Source: Fusibacter_A sp965140735
GTDB taxonomy: Bacteria > Bacillota > Clostridia > Peptostreptococcales > Acidaminobacteraceae
DNA: 64,000 nt
Assembly: GCA_965140735.1 (NCBI GenBank)
Contig: OZ223306.1
Span: 4,030,001 to 4,094,000 of the forward strand
Reading direction: 5' to 3'
Shown: in pieces, positions 35,801-42,153 of the stretch
How positions within the stretch are numbered: position 1 is the first letter of the stretch
Layout of the letters: the number at the start of each line of letters is the position of its first letter
The notes under the pieces: generated by a model
The model's input: the letters and a program-made list of their open reading frames with translations, nothing else
The model's database searches: none
Told to the model about the DNA's origin: nothing
Program-made: the position numbers and the translations under genes

Positions 35801-36304
35801 GATATTCGACATTTACCTGAGGCTTTAAAAAATATGAGGATTGATATAATAGGAAAAAAGTATACTAAAAGAATTTTGGATATGAGTCGATCAGAAATCG
35901 TAAAGCATGAAATTCCGATTACTCGCGTTTTACAGAAAGCAGTTTCTGATGAGCGTGGCAGATTCCTGCATAAAATCAATTTCATAATCAAAAGTGAACT
36001 CACTCATATTTTGGCTGTGGATAGAATCATAATGATCAATGTGCATACGCATAAGGCAGTTAAAACAAGCGCGGGTGACGTTAAAATGTGCACAGATGTC
36101 AAATCGAAACTGAGTCGATTTTTCTTTTTAGGCCATGAAATGATGCTATCGGATTTAAAAGACATTGATGATGGTACATTAAAAGTGGATTATTTAAAAT
36201 ATGACAATCAGGGAGAAATCATTACAGTTAATGAGCGTTCATATCCAATAGATACAAACCAAAAATCATCTTTCAAAATGCGATATGTTCAAGTAGTAGA
36301 TTAG
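32876..36304 (+). CDS. cas13: Cas13-like type VI CRISPR effector RNase (divergent)
   Basis: A 1142-residue soluble protein, with AGGGGGAG upstream of the ATG. Two HEPN RNase motifs stand out: LRHKLGHF (R338, H343) and IRNAIMHLNL (R851, H856), each inside a helical stretch. Cas13 proteins are single effectors that process their own crRNA and use two HEPN domains to cut target and bystander RNA. No RuvC, HNH or membrane segment is seen. The N-terminal 330 residues and the 340-750 linker are Lys/Glu-rich. The region after HEPN2 is about 286 residues, whereas Cas13a and Cas13d normally end about 100 residues after it. Two further R-x4-H strings (R720/H725 and R1027/H1032) lack the usual N/H after Arg and may be chance. 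A CRISPR array lies 188 bases downstream on the same strand. Subtype unresolved. Confidence 0.85.
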   Translation: MASTTRKKGNKSSIVRVIISNFDDRQIKELKVLYHKQGGVDTIQIDKMAFENEHIEAFGQLIFKAVKAVKPSSLEDKVMQYRTPSLKLIDESGGGNGIIATKYATHDQESQKPEHILRKYKITGTWRYVSNATATDEGERQKEITVFLEDIRPTDTEADRLGRREKKTSTSRVLLSKETIQNYRYVLSSDEKEIDSRNIYKMNRFIEYRSSLLFYYTFINHFMVAPVREKYNEVWEVGRDYKANNANMDEVIDRINDYLYLKVNDFINNHNQHVDRMKMSVQDAEIELLKVKTSREKNSLKASIRERKADMPSKIESYDKVDLRNDLIKILAVLSDLRHKLGHFEYAYFDDLLTGNGIGDETLTRLLDLKLFKVLSDYIEVKKSYVAMYLDGDERCHILGSNKKLKKIYEIYQRICETKNGFNGFINSLMVQDGIEHFTVKEIVKQDYRYRINWLKTFLEKEQDSKKLEETRIEIEALEAWLEESDGEVYYQDIQLNPKYKVIYNEHKSAIEKMNALLVQPHNDLIKAEITDQNQVIKSLKEQMESITKRNSRYRLEYKMRIAFGYLQDVFNMDLVTFKSQFNLDSDLFRKTLDFLNTDDGLAEQVEKWLITKAPKTQRGIKTESAFDLGKLTWKLNSMKDLDDHIFESNKRNNLFKLYALLHLLLPQELKGDFLGFVKKNYYDLKNVDFQSIGKEDHTPEISKDAFFHHMRLFEKGARRYDIFHYEIQDVIQSKADLFYYRKIVRNILKNDFLSDEIIDEMKLAGLVVRPIMKVYENIFHLASNIELRTLIKIAEEKGLNSIEASIKTVLAEQKAKKKGGKHYNFACCLEYAELGELIREQHPNFNVGIRNAIMHLNLKELLEDKLQVDEKDQYKPLQKDVMNLFVISERLKLNQIPIGSDLYNDYLMRYDQTLFSLKKSSILSKPKGKTLTEQHENQKERDQDKRDIRTVLASYKVLKTAFEEEQSDNALKRGDIRHLPEALKNMRIDIIGKKYTKRILDMSRSEIVKHEIPITRVLQKAVSDERGRFLHKINFIIKSELTHILAVDRIIMINVHTHKAVKTSAGDVKMCTDVKSKLSRFFFLGHEMMLSDLKDIDDGTLKVDYLKYDNQGEIITVNERSYPIDTNQKSSFKMRYVQVVD

Positions 36305-36317
36305 GCGTAATAAAAGA

Positions 36318-36361
36318 ATTGTCGACCCTCAGTAATGTAAAAAGGACTGGGGATCGACAAT
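36318..36361 (+). terminator. 16-pair hairpin between effector gene and array
   Basis: ATTGTCGACCCTCAGT (36318-36333) pairs with 36346-36361 (one mismatch, one G-U) around a 12-base loop. It starts 13 bases after the effector stop. No T tract follows, so it may be a weak terminator or a 3' stabilising structure. Confidence 0.6.
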
Positions 36362-36402
36362 CTCTGTATAGACTCATTTGACTCACTTTAATATTTAGTA
36401 GA

Positions 36403-36431
36403 TTGATGAGACTTGCTAATTCTGTTAAAAT
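36403..36431 (+). promoter_or_regulatory. predicted promoter of the CRISPR array
   Basis: TTGATG (36403-36408), 17 bases, TAAAAT (36426-36431), about 60 bases before repeat 1. The -10 matches that of the effector promoter. Confidence 0.5.
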
Positions 36432-36459
36432 GAATTAGGTCGACAAAACATGACCTTCA

Positions 36460-36492
36460 AGCTCTTGAAATGAGCTATCCGTGAGTTCACGG
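36460..36492 (+). other. leader-end double hairpin abutting repeat 1
   Basis: AGCTC/GAGCT (36460-36464, 36472-36476) and the perfect dyad CCGTGAGTTCACGG (36479-36492) lie in tandem, and the second ends at the base before repeat 1. They could be an integration anchor, a protein site, or an RNA guard for the first crRNA. Confidence 0.5.
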
Positions 36493-37059
36493 GACTACAC
36501 CCTACCATGTAGGGAATGTAACTCCCCAATATGTCAACATAAACGGAAAAAATACAATCGACTACACCCTACCATGTAGGGAATGTAACTTATTTGTTAA
36601 GGAGAGTTTACATCCTTGTTTTTTTAAAGACTACACCCTACCATGTAGGGAATGTAACATCATCCACTCTTTTGATTCGTAGAAGTCTATAAACGACTAC
36701 ACCCTACCATGTAGGGAATGTAACCCAGATCAAAATTAATTTAAACTTCGTTTAAAGTCACGACTACACCCTACCATGTAGGGAATGTAACGCAATTTCA
36801 ACTTTTCAGAATCGAATGTATAACTTAAAGACTACACCCTACCATGTAGGGAATGTAACTAGACATTTTAAATATCTGATCTGAGGTCATCAAAGGACTA
36901 CACCCTACCATGTGGGGAATGTAACAAATATCTCTCTAGATAACTATCCATAGTTTTTTTACGACTACACCCTACCCTGTAGAAAACGTAACATATAAGG
37001 TACGCTCTGGTAGTCACTTGATCTCTGCGGACTATACTTTACCCTGAAAAGAACGGCTT
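36493..37059 (+). CRISPR. CRISPR array, 9 repeats and 8 spacers, type VI-like
   Basis: Thirty-nt repeats start at 36493, 36560, 36629, 36695, 36762, 36830, 36896, 36963 and 37030. The first six are identical, beginning GACTACACCC and ending GGGAATGTAAC; the seventh has one change, and the eighth and ninth are increasingly degenerate, marking the right end as leader-distal. Spacers are 36-39 nt, AT-rich and all different. The repeat folds as TACA-CCCTAC, loop CAT, GTAGGG, AA bulge, TGTA, leaving 5' GAC and 3' AC. Cas13a handles have the same plan (stem, 2-nt 3' bulge, short lower stem, ...AAC before the spacer). The array reads in the effector's direction. No cas1 or cas2 is in the window. Confidence 0.97.
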
Positions 37060-37127
37060 TTTCATTTCCATGTTTGGAGAGGAGAAGTTGTTTTTATTTT
37101 AGAATTTAGAATTAGGAGATATACATA

Positions 37128-37208
37128 ATGTCTGTTTCAAAATGTTGGGATTGGATGAAGGTCAATAATGGTGTATGGTGTAAACCTTGTGAAGAAAGCT
37201 ATTATTAA
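37128..37208 (+). pseudogene. 26-codon frame, possible 5' stub of a lost gene
   Basis: ATTAGGAG precedes an ATG opening a 26-codon frame rich in Trp and Cys (KCWDWMKVNNGVWCKPCEES). The start resembles the N-termini of some small SAM-dependent methyltransferases (weak inference), and the frame stops abruptly, so it looks like a truncated gene at the distal border of the CRISPR locus. It could also be a true microprotein. Confidence 0.3.
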
Positions 37209-37292
37209 GTAAATTTTGAAAAATCCCCTTACGTAACTTATTCCTTGTGACGTAGCGTAATGCAGTAAGATGATGTCAAGGATGTGAAATTT

Positions 37293-38015
37293 ATGTCTAA
37301 ATACACGACCGGAGAAATGGCTAAAATGTGTGATGTTTCGGTTCGAACAGTTCAATTTTATGACACCAAAGACTTGCTTAAGCCATCCGAACTTTCTGAG
37401 GGCGGTAGACGGCTTTATTCAGATGATGATCTGGAAAAACTGCACTTGATTTGCTTATTAAAGACTTTTGGACTTTCACTTGATTCCATAAAAGATGTAT
37501 TAAATAGTGAAACGCCGAATAAGGTACTGCTTTTGCTACTTGAAGAACAGGCAAGGCAAATTAACGCAGAAATAGAGAAAGGACAAAATCAGTTAAAAAT
37601 AATTGAAGCTGTTAAGAAAAATCTGCGCAATTCGAAAACAATCCAGGTCAATTCAATAAATGACATAGATCACATTATGAATGGTGAAAGAAAACTTAAA
37701 AAAACTTACAGGACGATGTTTGCAATTGGAATTCCCATGAATATGCTTGAATTTGTTACAATTTTCATTTGGATCACAAAGGGGATTTGGTGGCCTTTTG
37801 CGATAAGCATGCTGATCGTTATTACGATAGCTGTCCTACTTATGAAAATGTATTATAAAAATACGGCCTATATCTGCCCAGAGTGCAGTGCGAAATTTAA
37901 ACCGAGATTTAAAGAGTTTTCATTTTCAAAGCATACGCCAAAGATGAGAAAGCTCACTTGCACAGAATGTGGGCATAAAGGTTGGTGCATAGAGACGTAT
38001 TCAAGCGAGGTGTAA
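37293..38015 (+). CDS. MerR-family regulator with TM and zinc-ribbon tail
   Basis: About 240 residues. The N-terminal MerR winged helix (YTTGEMAKMCDVSVRTVQFYD; LSEGGRRLYSDDDLEKL) is followed by a dimerisation coiled coil (about 75-125), two hydrophobic helices (about 145-190) and a C-terminal Cys-x2-Cys ... Cys-x2-Cys zinc ribbon (ICPECSAKF, CTECGHKG). A membrane-tethered MerR protein is unusual but is known from Firmicutes pairs with CPBP proteases. GTG 37284 is in frame; ATG 37293 is better spaced from AAGG. It is followed 2 bases later by the CPBP gene. A TGACGTAGCGTAA-type dyad at 37248-37260 is a possible operator. Confidence 0.8.
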   Translation: MSKYTTGEMAKMCDVSVRTVQFYDTKDLLKPSELSEGGRRLYSDDDLEKLHLICLLKTFGLSLDSIKDVLNSETPNKVLLLLLEEQARQINAEIEKGQNQLKIIEAVKKNLRNSKTIQVNSINDIDHIMNGERKLKKTYRTMFAIGIPMNMLEFVTIFIWITKGIWWPFAISMLIVITIAVLLMKMYYKNTAYICPECSAKFKPRFKEFSFSKHTPKMRKLTCTECGHKGWCIETYSSEV

Positions 38016-38017
38016 AA

Positions 38018-38779
38018 ATGAAAAAGACACTTATAAAAGCGCTTAAGTTTATGTTTTGCATTTTACCGCTTTCTATAATCGCAGGTATTTCAATTGGTTT
38101 TTATCAATTGAGTACAGGACTTGCTGATGCAGTTCAGATGCCAATATCTTCGACTTCCTTTGTGACGCTCGTTACAGTTCAAACGGTTATGTTTGCATTG
38201 ATATGTGGTTTTGTGGGCTATCTGATCGCAGAAAAGGTAGGGTTAGTACGTCAATTCAGCTTCTCTAAAAGGGCTGTGAAGTCAGCTGTTATTTGGGGCA
38301 GTGCATGCGGTGTGCTGTTTTTCGTGCTGGATTACTTTATCTTTGGAAAAATGTTGCCACAAGTTGCGACATACTATAACTCTTATCCGTTTTCTCTTGA
38401 GTATTTAATTTCGGAAATCGCATACGGAGGTGTTGTGGAAGAAATTTTATTGCGATGGTTTTTGATGTCGACTTTTGCTCTACTATTATGGAAGCTTTTA
38501 GCACGTCAATATATAAAGGCAGAAATCCCGGAGTGGATATTTGTTGTGGCAAATGTGCTGGCAGCCTTGCTATTTGCTTTAGGACACTTGCCCGCAACAT
38601 TTATTTTATTTGGAGAATTGACTTTTTTAATTGTGTTTAGATGTATGTTGCTCAATGGTGTGTTCGGATTGGTTTTTGGAATGCTCTATAGAAAGCTGGG
38701 GATACAATATGCCATGATCGCTCATGCAATGACACATGTATGCTGTGATGCGCTTCTCTTTATTCTTATATTTAGTTAG
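38018..38779 (+). CDS. CPBP (CAAX/Abi) family intramembrane metalloprotease
   Basis: A membrane protein of about 253 residues with six to eight TM helices and the CPBP motifs EEILLRW (glutamate pair and Arg), FALGHLPAT (His) and HAMTHVCCD (His/Asp). These are glutamate-dependent intramembrane proteases, involved in peptide maturation, immunity or, in the Abi subset, phage abortive infection. GAGGTG fits ATG 38018, right behind the MerR-like gene, so they form an operon that probably regulates itself. It lies 1 kb downstream of the CRISPR array; a functional link is only speculative. Confidence 0.82.
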   Translation: MKKTLIKALKFMFCILPLSIIAGISIGFYQLSTGLADAVQMPISSTSFVTLVTVQTVMFALICGFVGYLIAEKVGLVRQFSFSKRAVKSAVIWGSACGVLFFVLDYFIFGKMLPQVATYYNSYPFSLEYLISEIAYGGVVEEILLRWFLMSTFALLLWKLLARQYIKAEIPEWIFVVANVLAALLFALGHLPATFILFGELTFLIVFRCMLLNGVFGLVFGMLYRKLGIQYAMIAHAMTHVCCDALLFILIFS

Positions 38780-38833
38780 AGTGTCAAGAGTTGAGAAGTA
38801 ACAGAGATGCCATAATGGAATGTCAACACTGAA

Positions 38834-39637
38834 TTAGACAACTTTTTTAAGGTGTAAATATTTGTATTCTATCGGTGACTTATATCCTAATGATGAATGT
38901 AAGCGATGGTTGTTATACCAGTTTACATAATCGAATAATTCTAATCTTAAGTGTTCAATTGACTCAAATGTTTCTTGATATATAAACTCCTTTTTAACCG
39001 TCTTAAAGGTTGCTTCAGCTACTGCATTATCATATGGACAGCCTTTTTTACTTAAAGAATGTTCAATTGAAAAAGTATCTAGTAAACCGTCAATTGCGTT
39101 GTTTTTAAACTCATTGCCTCTGTCTGTATGAAAAATATTGACCTTTGACAAATCGTGTTTGATAGATGAAAACGCCTCGTAAACAAGTCTTGCATCTTTA
39201 TGAGCGCCTGCACTATAGCCAACGATTTCTCGGTTGTGCAAATCAAGCATTAAACAAATATAGTGCCACTTACCATTTACTCTAACATAGGTTAAATCGC
39301 TTACAACTACGTCTAAAAAGTCTCTGTTATCGAAGTTTCGATCAACTAGATTTGTGATTTTAGCCTCATTGCAGGTATCTTTATGAACTCTATATTTGGC
39401 GACTGTATAGCTTGATACTAAGCCATTTTCACGCATAATACGACCAATACGACGCCTGGAAAGTATAATACCTTCATTTTCTTCCAAATGCTTTTTTAGA
39501 CGTCTTGTTCCATAGGCACGGCGATTCTTTTTAAAAGCCTTTATAACCGATTTAGAATAGTCATCGTCTGAATTTGGTTCTTGTATTTTTGATTCATAAT
39601 AGTATGAACTTCTAGGAATATTTAGGACGTCACACAT
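38834..39637 (-). CDS. IS3-family transposase OrfB (DDE integrase)
   Basis: A 267-residue catalytic part with the HTH_21-like start (YGTRRLKKHLEENEG; RRRIGRIMRENGL) and an rve/DDE core: VSDLTYV (first Asp), FHTDRGNEF (second Asp) and NAVAEATFKTVK (Glu), ending NWYNNHRLHSSLGYKSP. The frame is open upstream of its first ATG and overlaps the end of orfA in the -1 frame, so the active enzyme is probably an OrfAB fusion made by programmed frameshifting. Confidence 0.92.
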   Translation of the reverse strand: MCDVLNIPRSSYYYESKIQEPNSDDDYSKSVIKAFKKNRRAYGTRRLKKHLEENEGIILSRRRIGRIMRENGLVSSYTVAKYRVHKDTCNEAKITNLVDRNFDNRDFLDVVVSDLTYVRVNGKWHYICLMLDLHNREIVGYSAGAHKDARLVYEAFSSIKHDLSKVNIFHTDRGNEFKNNAIDGLLDTFSIEHSLSKKGCPYDNAVAEATFKTVKKEFIYQETFESIEHLRLELFDYVNWYNNHRLHSSLGYKSPIEYKYLHLKKVV

Positions 39638-39678
39638 TGCTGATACAGAGTATTTATCGCTGTTTGCCTTAATGATAG

Positions 39679-39969
39679 CTACTTTCGTCCCATGATCAGC
39701 GCTGCTTGCTTTAAAATGTCATTTTCCATTTCTAATTGCTTGTTGCGTTTTCGAAGTTCTATCAGCTCCTTTTGTTCATCAGTGAGGTTATCTTTTGTTT
39801 TAAATGATCCTGTATCTTTGTGTTGTTTTATCCATTTATCAAGGGTTGAAGGGTATAAGTCGTATTCTTTTCGAATATCCGCTTTATTTTTTCCATTTAA
39901 ATACAACTGTACTATTTGCTCTTTGAATTCTTCGGTGAAATTTCTTCGTTCTCTTTTATTATTAGACAT
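39679..39969 (-). CDS. IS3-family transposase OrfA
   Basis: A 96-residue protein with a helix-turn-helix (RRNFTEEFKEQIVQLYLNG; DLYPSTLDKWIKQH) and a leucine-zipper-like coiled coil at the C-terminus (ELIELRKRNKQLEMENDIL). It binds the inverted ends and regulates transposition. GGAG upstream on the minus strand supports the start. Confidence 0.9.
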   Translation of the reverse strand: MSNNKRERRNFTEEFKEQIVQLYLNGKNKADIRKEYDLYPSTLDKWIKQHKDTGSFKTKDNLTDEQKELIELRKRNKQLEMENDILKQAALIMGRK

Positions 39970-40197
39970 GGGGGATTCTCCTTTTTCTTTTGGTTATATT
40001 TTATATGACCTTAAGAAATCTGTCTAACTTAGTGTAACCTATCCACAATAAAAGTCGTTAGATGAATGCGAGTTTTATTATGGCGTTACATTATTTGTTC
40101 CAAAGAGGCTACCAAGGGTACTTATCTAGTTTCATATGCTATAATTAAGGAGAGATTCAAGTTTATTTCATAAGGATGAAACGTTAGAGGTGAAAAA

Positions 40198-40629
40198 ATG
40201 GTTTTAAAAAAATATAGAAGCTCGTACAAGCTAGATGATTTATTATTGAAAGGTTTTCAAATTGTTTCAGACCAAAATGGAAAGGTCATATTGACAGTTC
40301 CAAATGAGCTGAAGGTTAAATTTAAACCGCTCATGAATTACAATCTCATGAAGGCTTATACAATTGTTGGACATCGGAACGATGTTGATCGGGAGCTATT
40401 GAGCCTTGTGCTTAAACCAAATCTGTTATCTATATATTCATGTTCCATAGCAATTTACATACTCTTTCTTATTTCTTTTATCTTTTTGGGTATAAAAATA
40501 TACAGCATTTCTCCATACTTCTTATGGGTTATGCCTATTGGTATGATTATAGGGATTTACTCATATGTAAGTTCGGCACATAAGCTCGTCTATAAGAAAA
40601 TTTTTGAGAGTGTTAAGATTGTGAGCTAA
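40198..40629 (+). CDS. hypothetical two-TM membrane protein
   Basis: A 143-residue protein with a soluble N-terminal half (about 1-75) and two adjacent TM helices (about 80-128) near the C-terminus. GAGGTG precedes the ATG. No family recognised. It begins about 160 bases past the IS element and ends before a terminator. Confidence 0.55.
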   Translation: MVLKKYRSSYKLDDLLLKGFQIVSDQNGKVILTVPNELKVKFKPLMNYNLMKAYTIVGHRNDVDRELLSLVLKPNLLSIYSCSIAIYILFLISFIFLGIKIYSISPYFLWVMPIGMIIGIYSYVSSAHKLVYKKIFESVKIVS

Positions 40630-40679
40630 GTGTGGATATGATTTGAGACGTAAATTTAAAAAAGACAATTAGGACAAGG

Positions 40680-40718
40680 ACTCGCCAATCAGAAGTGATC
40701 ATGCGAGTTTCTTTTTTT
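40680..40718 (+). terminator. intrinsic terminator
   Basis: ACTCGC (40680-40685) and GCGAGT (40703-40708) followed by TTTCTTTTTTT. The remaining 40719-40986 is AT-rich leader for the next operon; no clear operator seen. Confidence 0.65.
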
Positions 40719-40986
40719 AGAATAAGGCTTGATTTAAAATAACACCAGAAAGAAACAAAACAAATGTAGAAAAGTGATCGGAATGTGGCGTATAGCAATA
40801 TTTAATCCAATGTTTATAGAATTATAATCTATGTAATGTTAAAATAAAGGAGACATTATAAAGTGTATCAATTAGAGCGATTAATTTATTGCTGTATCAG
40901 AGTAACTGATTATTAAGCGACATCCATTTGTAAATAATGTATACAGTACAATAAGTTCATAGATTAAAATAAAAGGAGTGTATTGA

Positions 40987-42144
40987 ATGGGACTTTTTAA
41001 TTTTCTTAAAGGTGAATTTCTTGAGGTTGTTCATTGGGAAGACAGTTCTCAAGATACGATGGTCTACAAATTTCCGATGACAGATAAGCAACAAATTAAA
41101 GAAGGGGCACAGCTTATCGTTAGACCTTCACAAGTGGCGATCTTTGTCTATGAAGGACAGATTGCAGATGTTTATGAACCTGGGAAATATGAGCTACATA
41201 CAGAAACAATGCCGATTTTCACATCACTCTCCAATTGGAAATTTAAATTTGAAAATCATTTTAAAACAGACGTTTACTTTGTGAATATGAAACAATTTAC
41301 GAACCAAAAATGGGGTACTGTAAATCCGATTATGATGCGTGATGCCGATTTTGGTATATTGAGACTTAGAGGTTTTGGAGTTTACTCGTTTAGAGTGCGT
41401 GATGCAGTTACATTCCTAAAAGAAGTCTTTGGATCTAACAAGTTTTTCACAGTGGATCAAATAAATGAGCATCTTAAAAGTTTGATTGTTTCGAGTGTTT
41501 CGGATGTGATTGCAGAAGCTAAAATTCCAGCGATGGACTTGGCGACACAATATGATGAAATTGGTCAACTGGCTATGGCGAGAATTACAGACCGATTTGA
41601 AGTATACGGGTTGATGATCTCTGACTTTGCAGTAGAGAACCTATCATTACCAGAATCAGTTGAAAAGGCCATTGATAAGAGAACTGAAATGGGCGCTCTG
41701 GGCGATCTTAACCAATATATGAAGTTTCAAACGGCAGAAGCTATTAGAGATGCAGCTCAAAACGAAGGTGGCGGTTTTGCAAGTATGGGTGCTGGCATGG
41801 GTGCAGGCGCAGGCATCGGTAAAGTTATGGCAGATGCTATGGCATCACCAAATCAAACTCAGGCACAACCACAAGCACAACTACAAGCACAGCCACAAGT
41901 TGAGACAGTGGCATGTGGCAAGTGTGGTGCTCAAAATCGAAAAGGCGCTAAATTCTGTTCGGAATGTGGTTTTAGCTTTATTAAGAAATGCATTTCTTGT
42001 GGGCATGAAATTGATCCAAATGCTAAGTTTTGCATGGAATGTGGTGCGAGCCAAGTGGTTGAAATCAAATGCCCTAAATGTGGCGAGAGCATAGATGCAG
42101 ATGCAAAGTTCTGTCCGCACTGTGGTCAGCCGACGAAAGCTTAG
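40987..42144 (+). CDS. SPFH-domain protein with three zinc ribbons (YdjI-like)
   Basis: A 385-residue cytosolic protein. Residues 1-250 are an SPFH/virion-core-protein-like domain of the Bacillus YdjI type (GEFLEVVHWEDSSQDTMVYKF; EGQIADVYEPGKYELHTE, in part). A Gly/Ala- then Gln/Pro-rich linker (about 255-310) leads to three zinc ribbons: CGKCG...CSECG, CISCG...CMECG and CPKCG...CPHCG. YdjI-type proteins assemble at membranes and respond to envelope stress together with PspA-like proteins. First gene of an operon with a second zinc-ribbon protein and a LiaSR-like system. AAGGAG precedes the ATG. Confidence 0.85.
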   Translation: MGLFNFLKGEFLEVVHWEDSSQDTMVYKFPMTDKQQIKEGAQLIVRPSQVAIFVYEGQIADVYEPGKYELHTETMPIFTSLSNWKFKFENHFKTDVYFVNMKQFTNQKWGTVNPIMMRDADFGILRLRGFGVYSFRVRDAVTFLKEVFGSNKFFTVDQINEHLKSLIVSSVSDVIAEAKIPAMDLATQYDEIGQLAMARITDRFEVYGLMISDFAVENLSLPESVEKAIDKRTEMGALGDLNQYMKFQTAEAIRDAAQNEGGGFASMGAGMGAGAGIGKVMADAMASPNQTQAQPQAQLQAQPQVETVACGKCGAQNRKGAKFCSECGFSFIKKCISCGHEIDPNAKFCMECGASQVVEIKCPKCGESIDADAKFCPHCGQPTKA

Positions 42145-42153
42145 GAGAGACTC

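Larger units (their letters stand above)
38821..40040 (-). mobile_element. IS3-family (IS150-like) insertion sequence
   Basis: Two minus-strand transposase frames lie between imperfect inverted ends: ACACTGAATTAGACAAC near 38827 and, on the other strand, ACACTAAGTTAGACAGA near 40036, both continuing to TTAAGG. The orfB stop codon lies inside the left end, as is usual in IS3. Exact ends and target duplication cannot be fixed by eye; about 1.2 kb, apparently intact. Confidence 0.85.

Noticed and set aside
32876..36304. Cas12 or Cas9 identity for the effector
   Set aside because: No RuvC or HNH motifs seen; two HEPN-type motifs and the repeat fold point to type VI.
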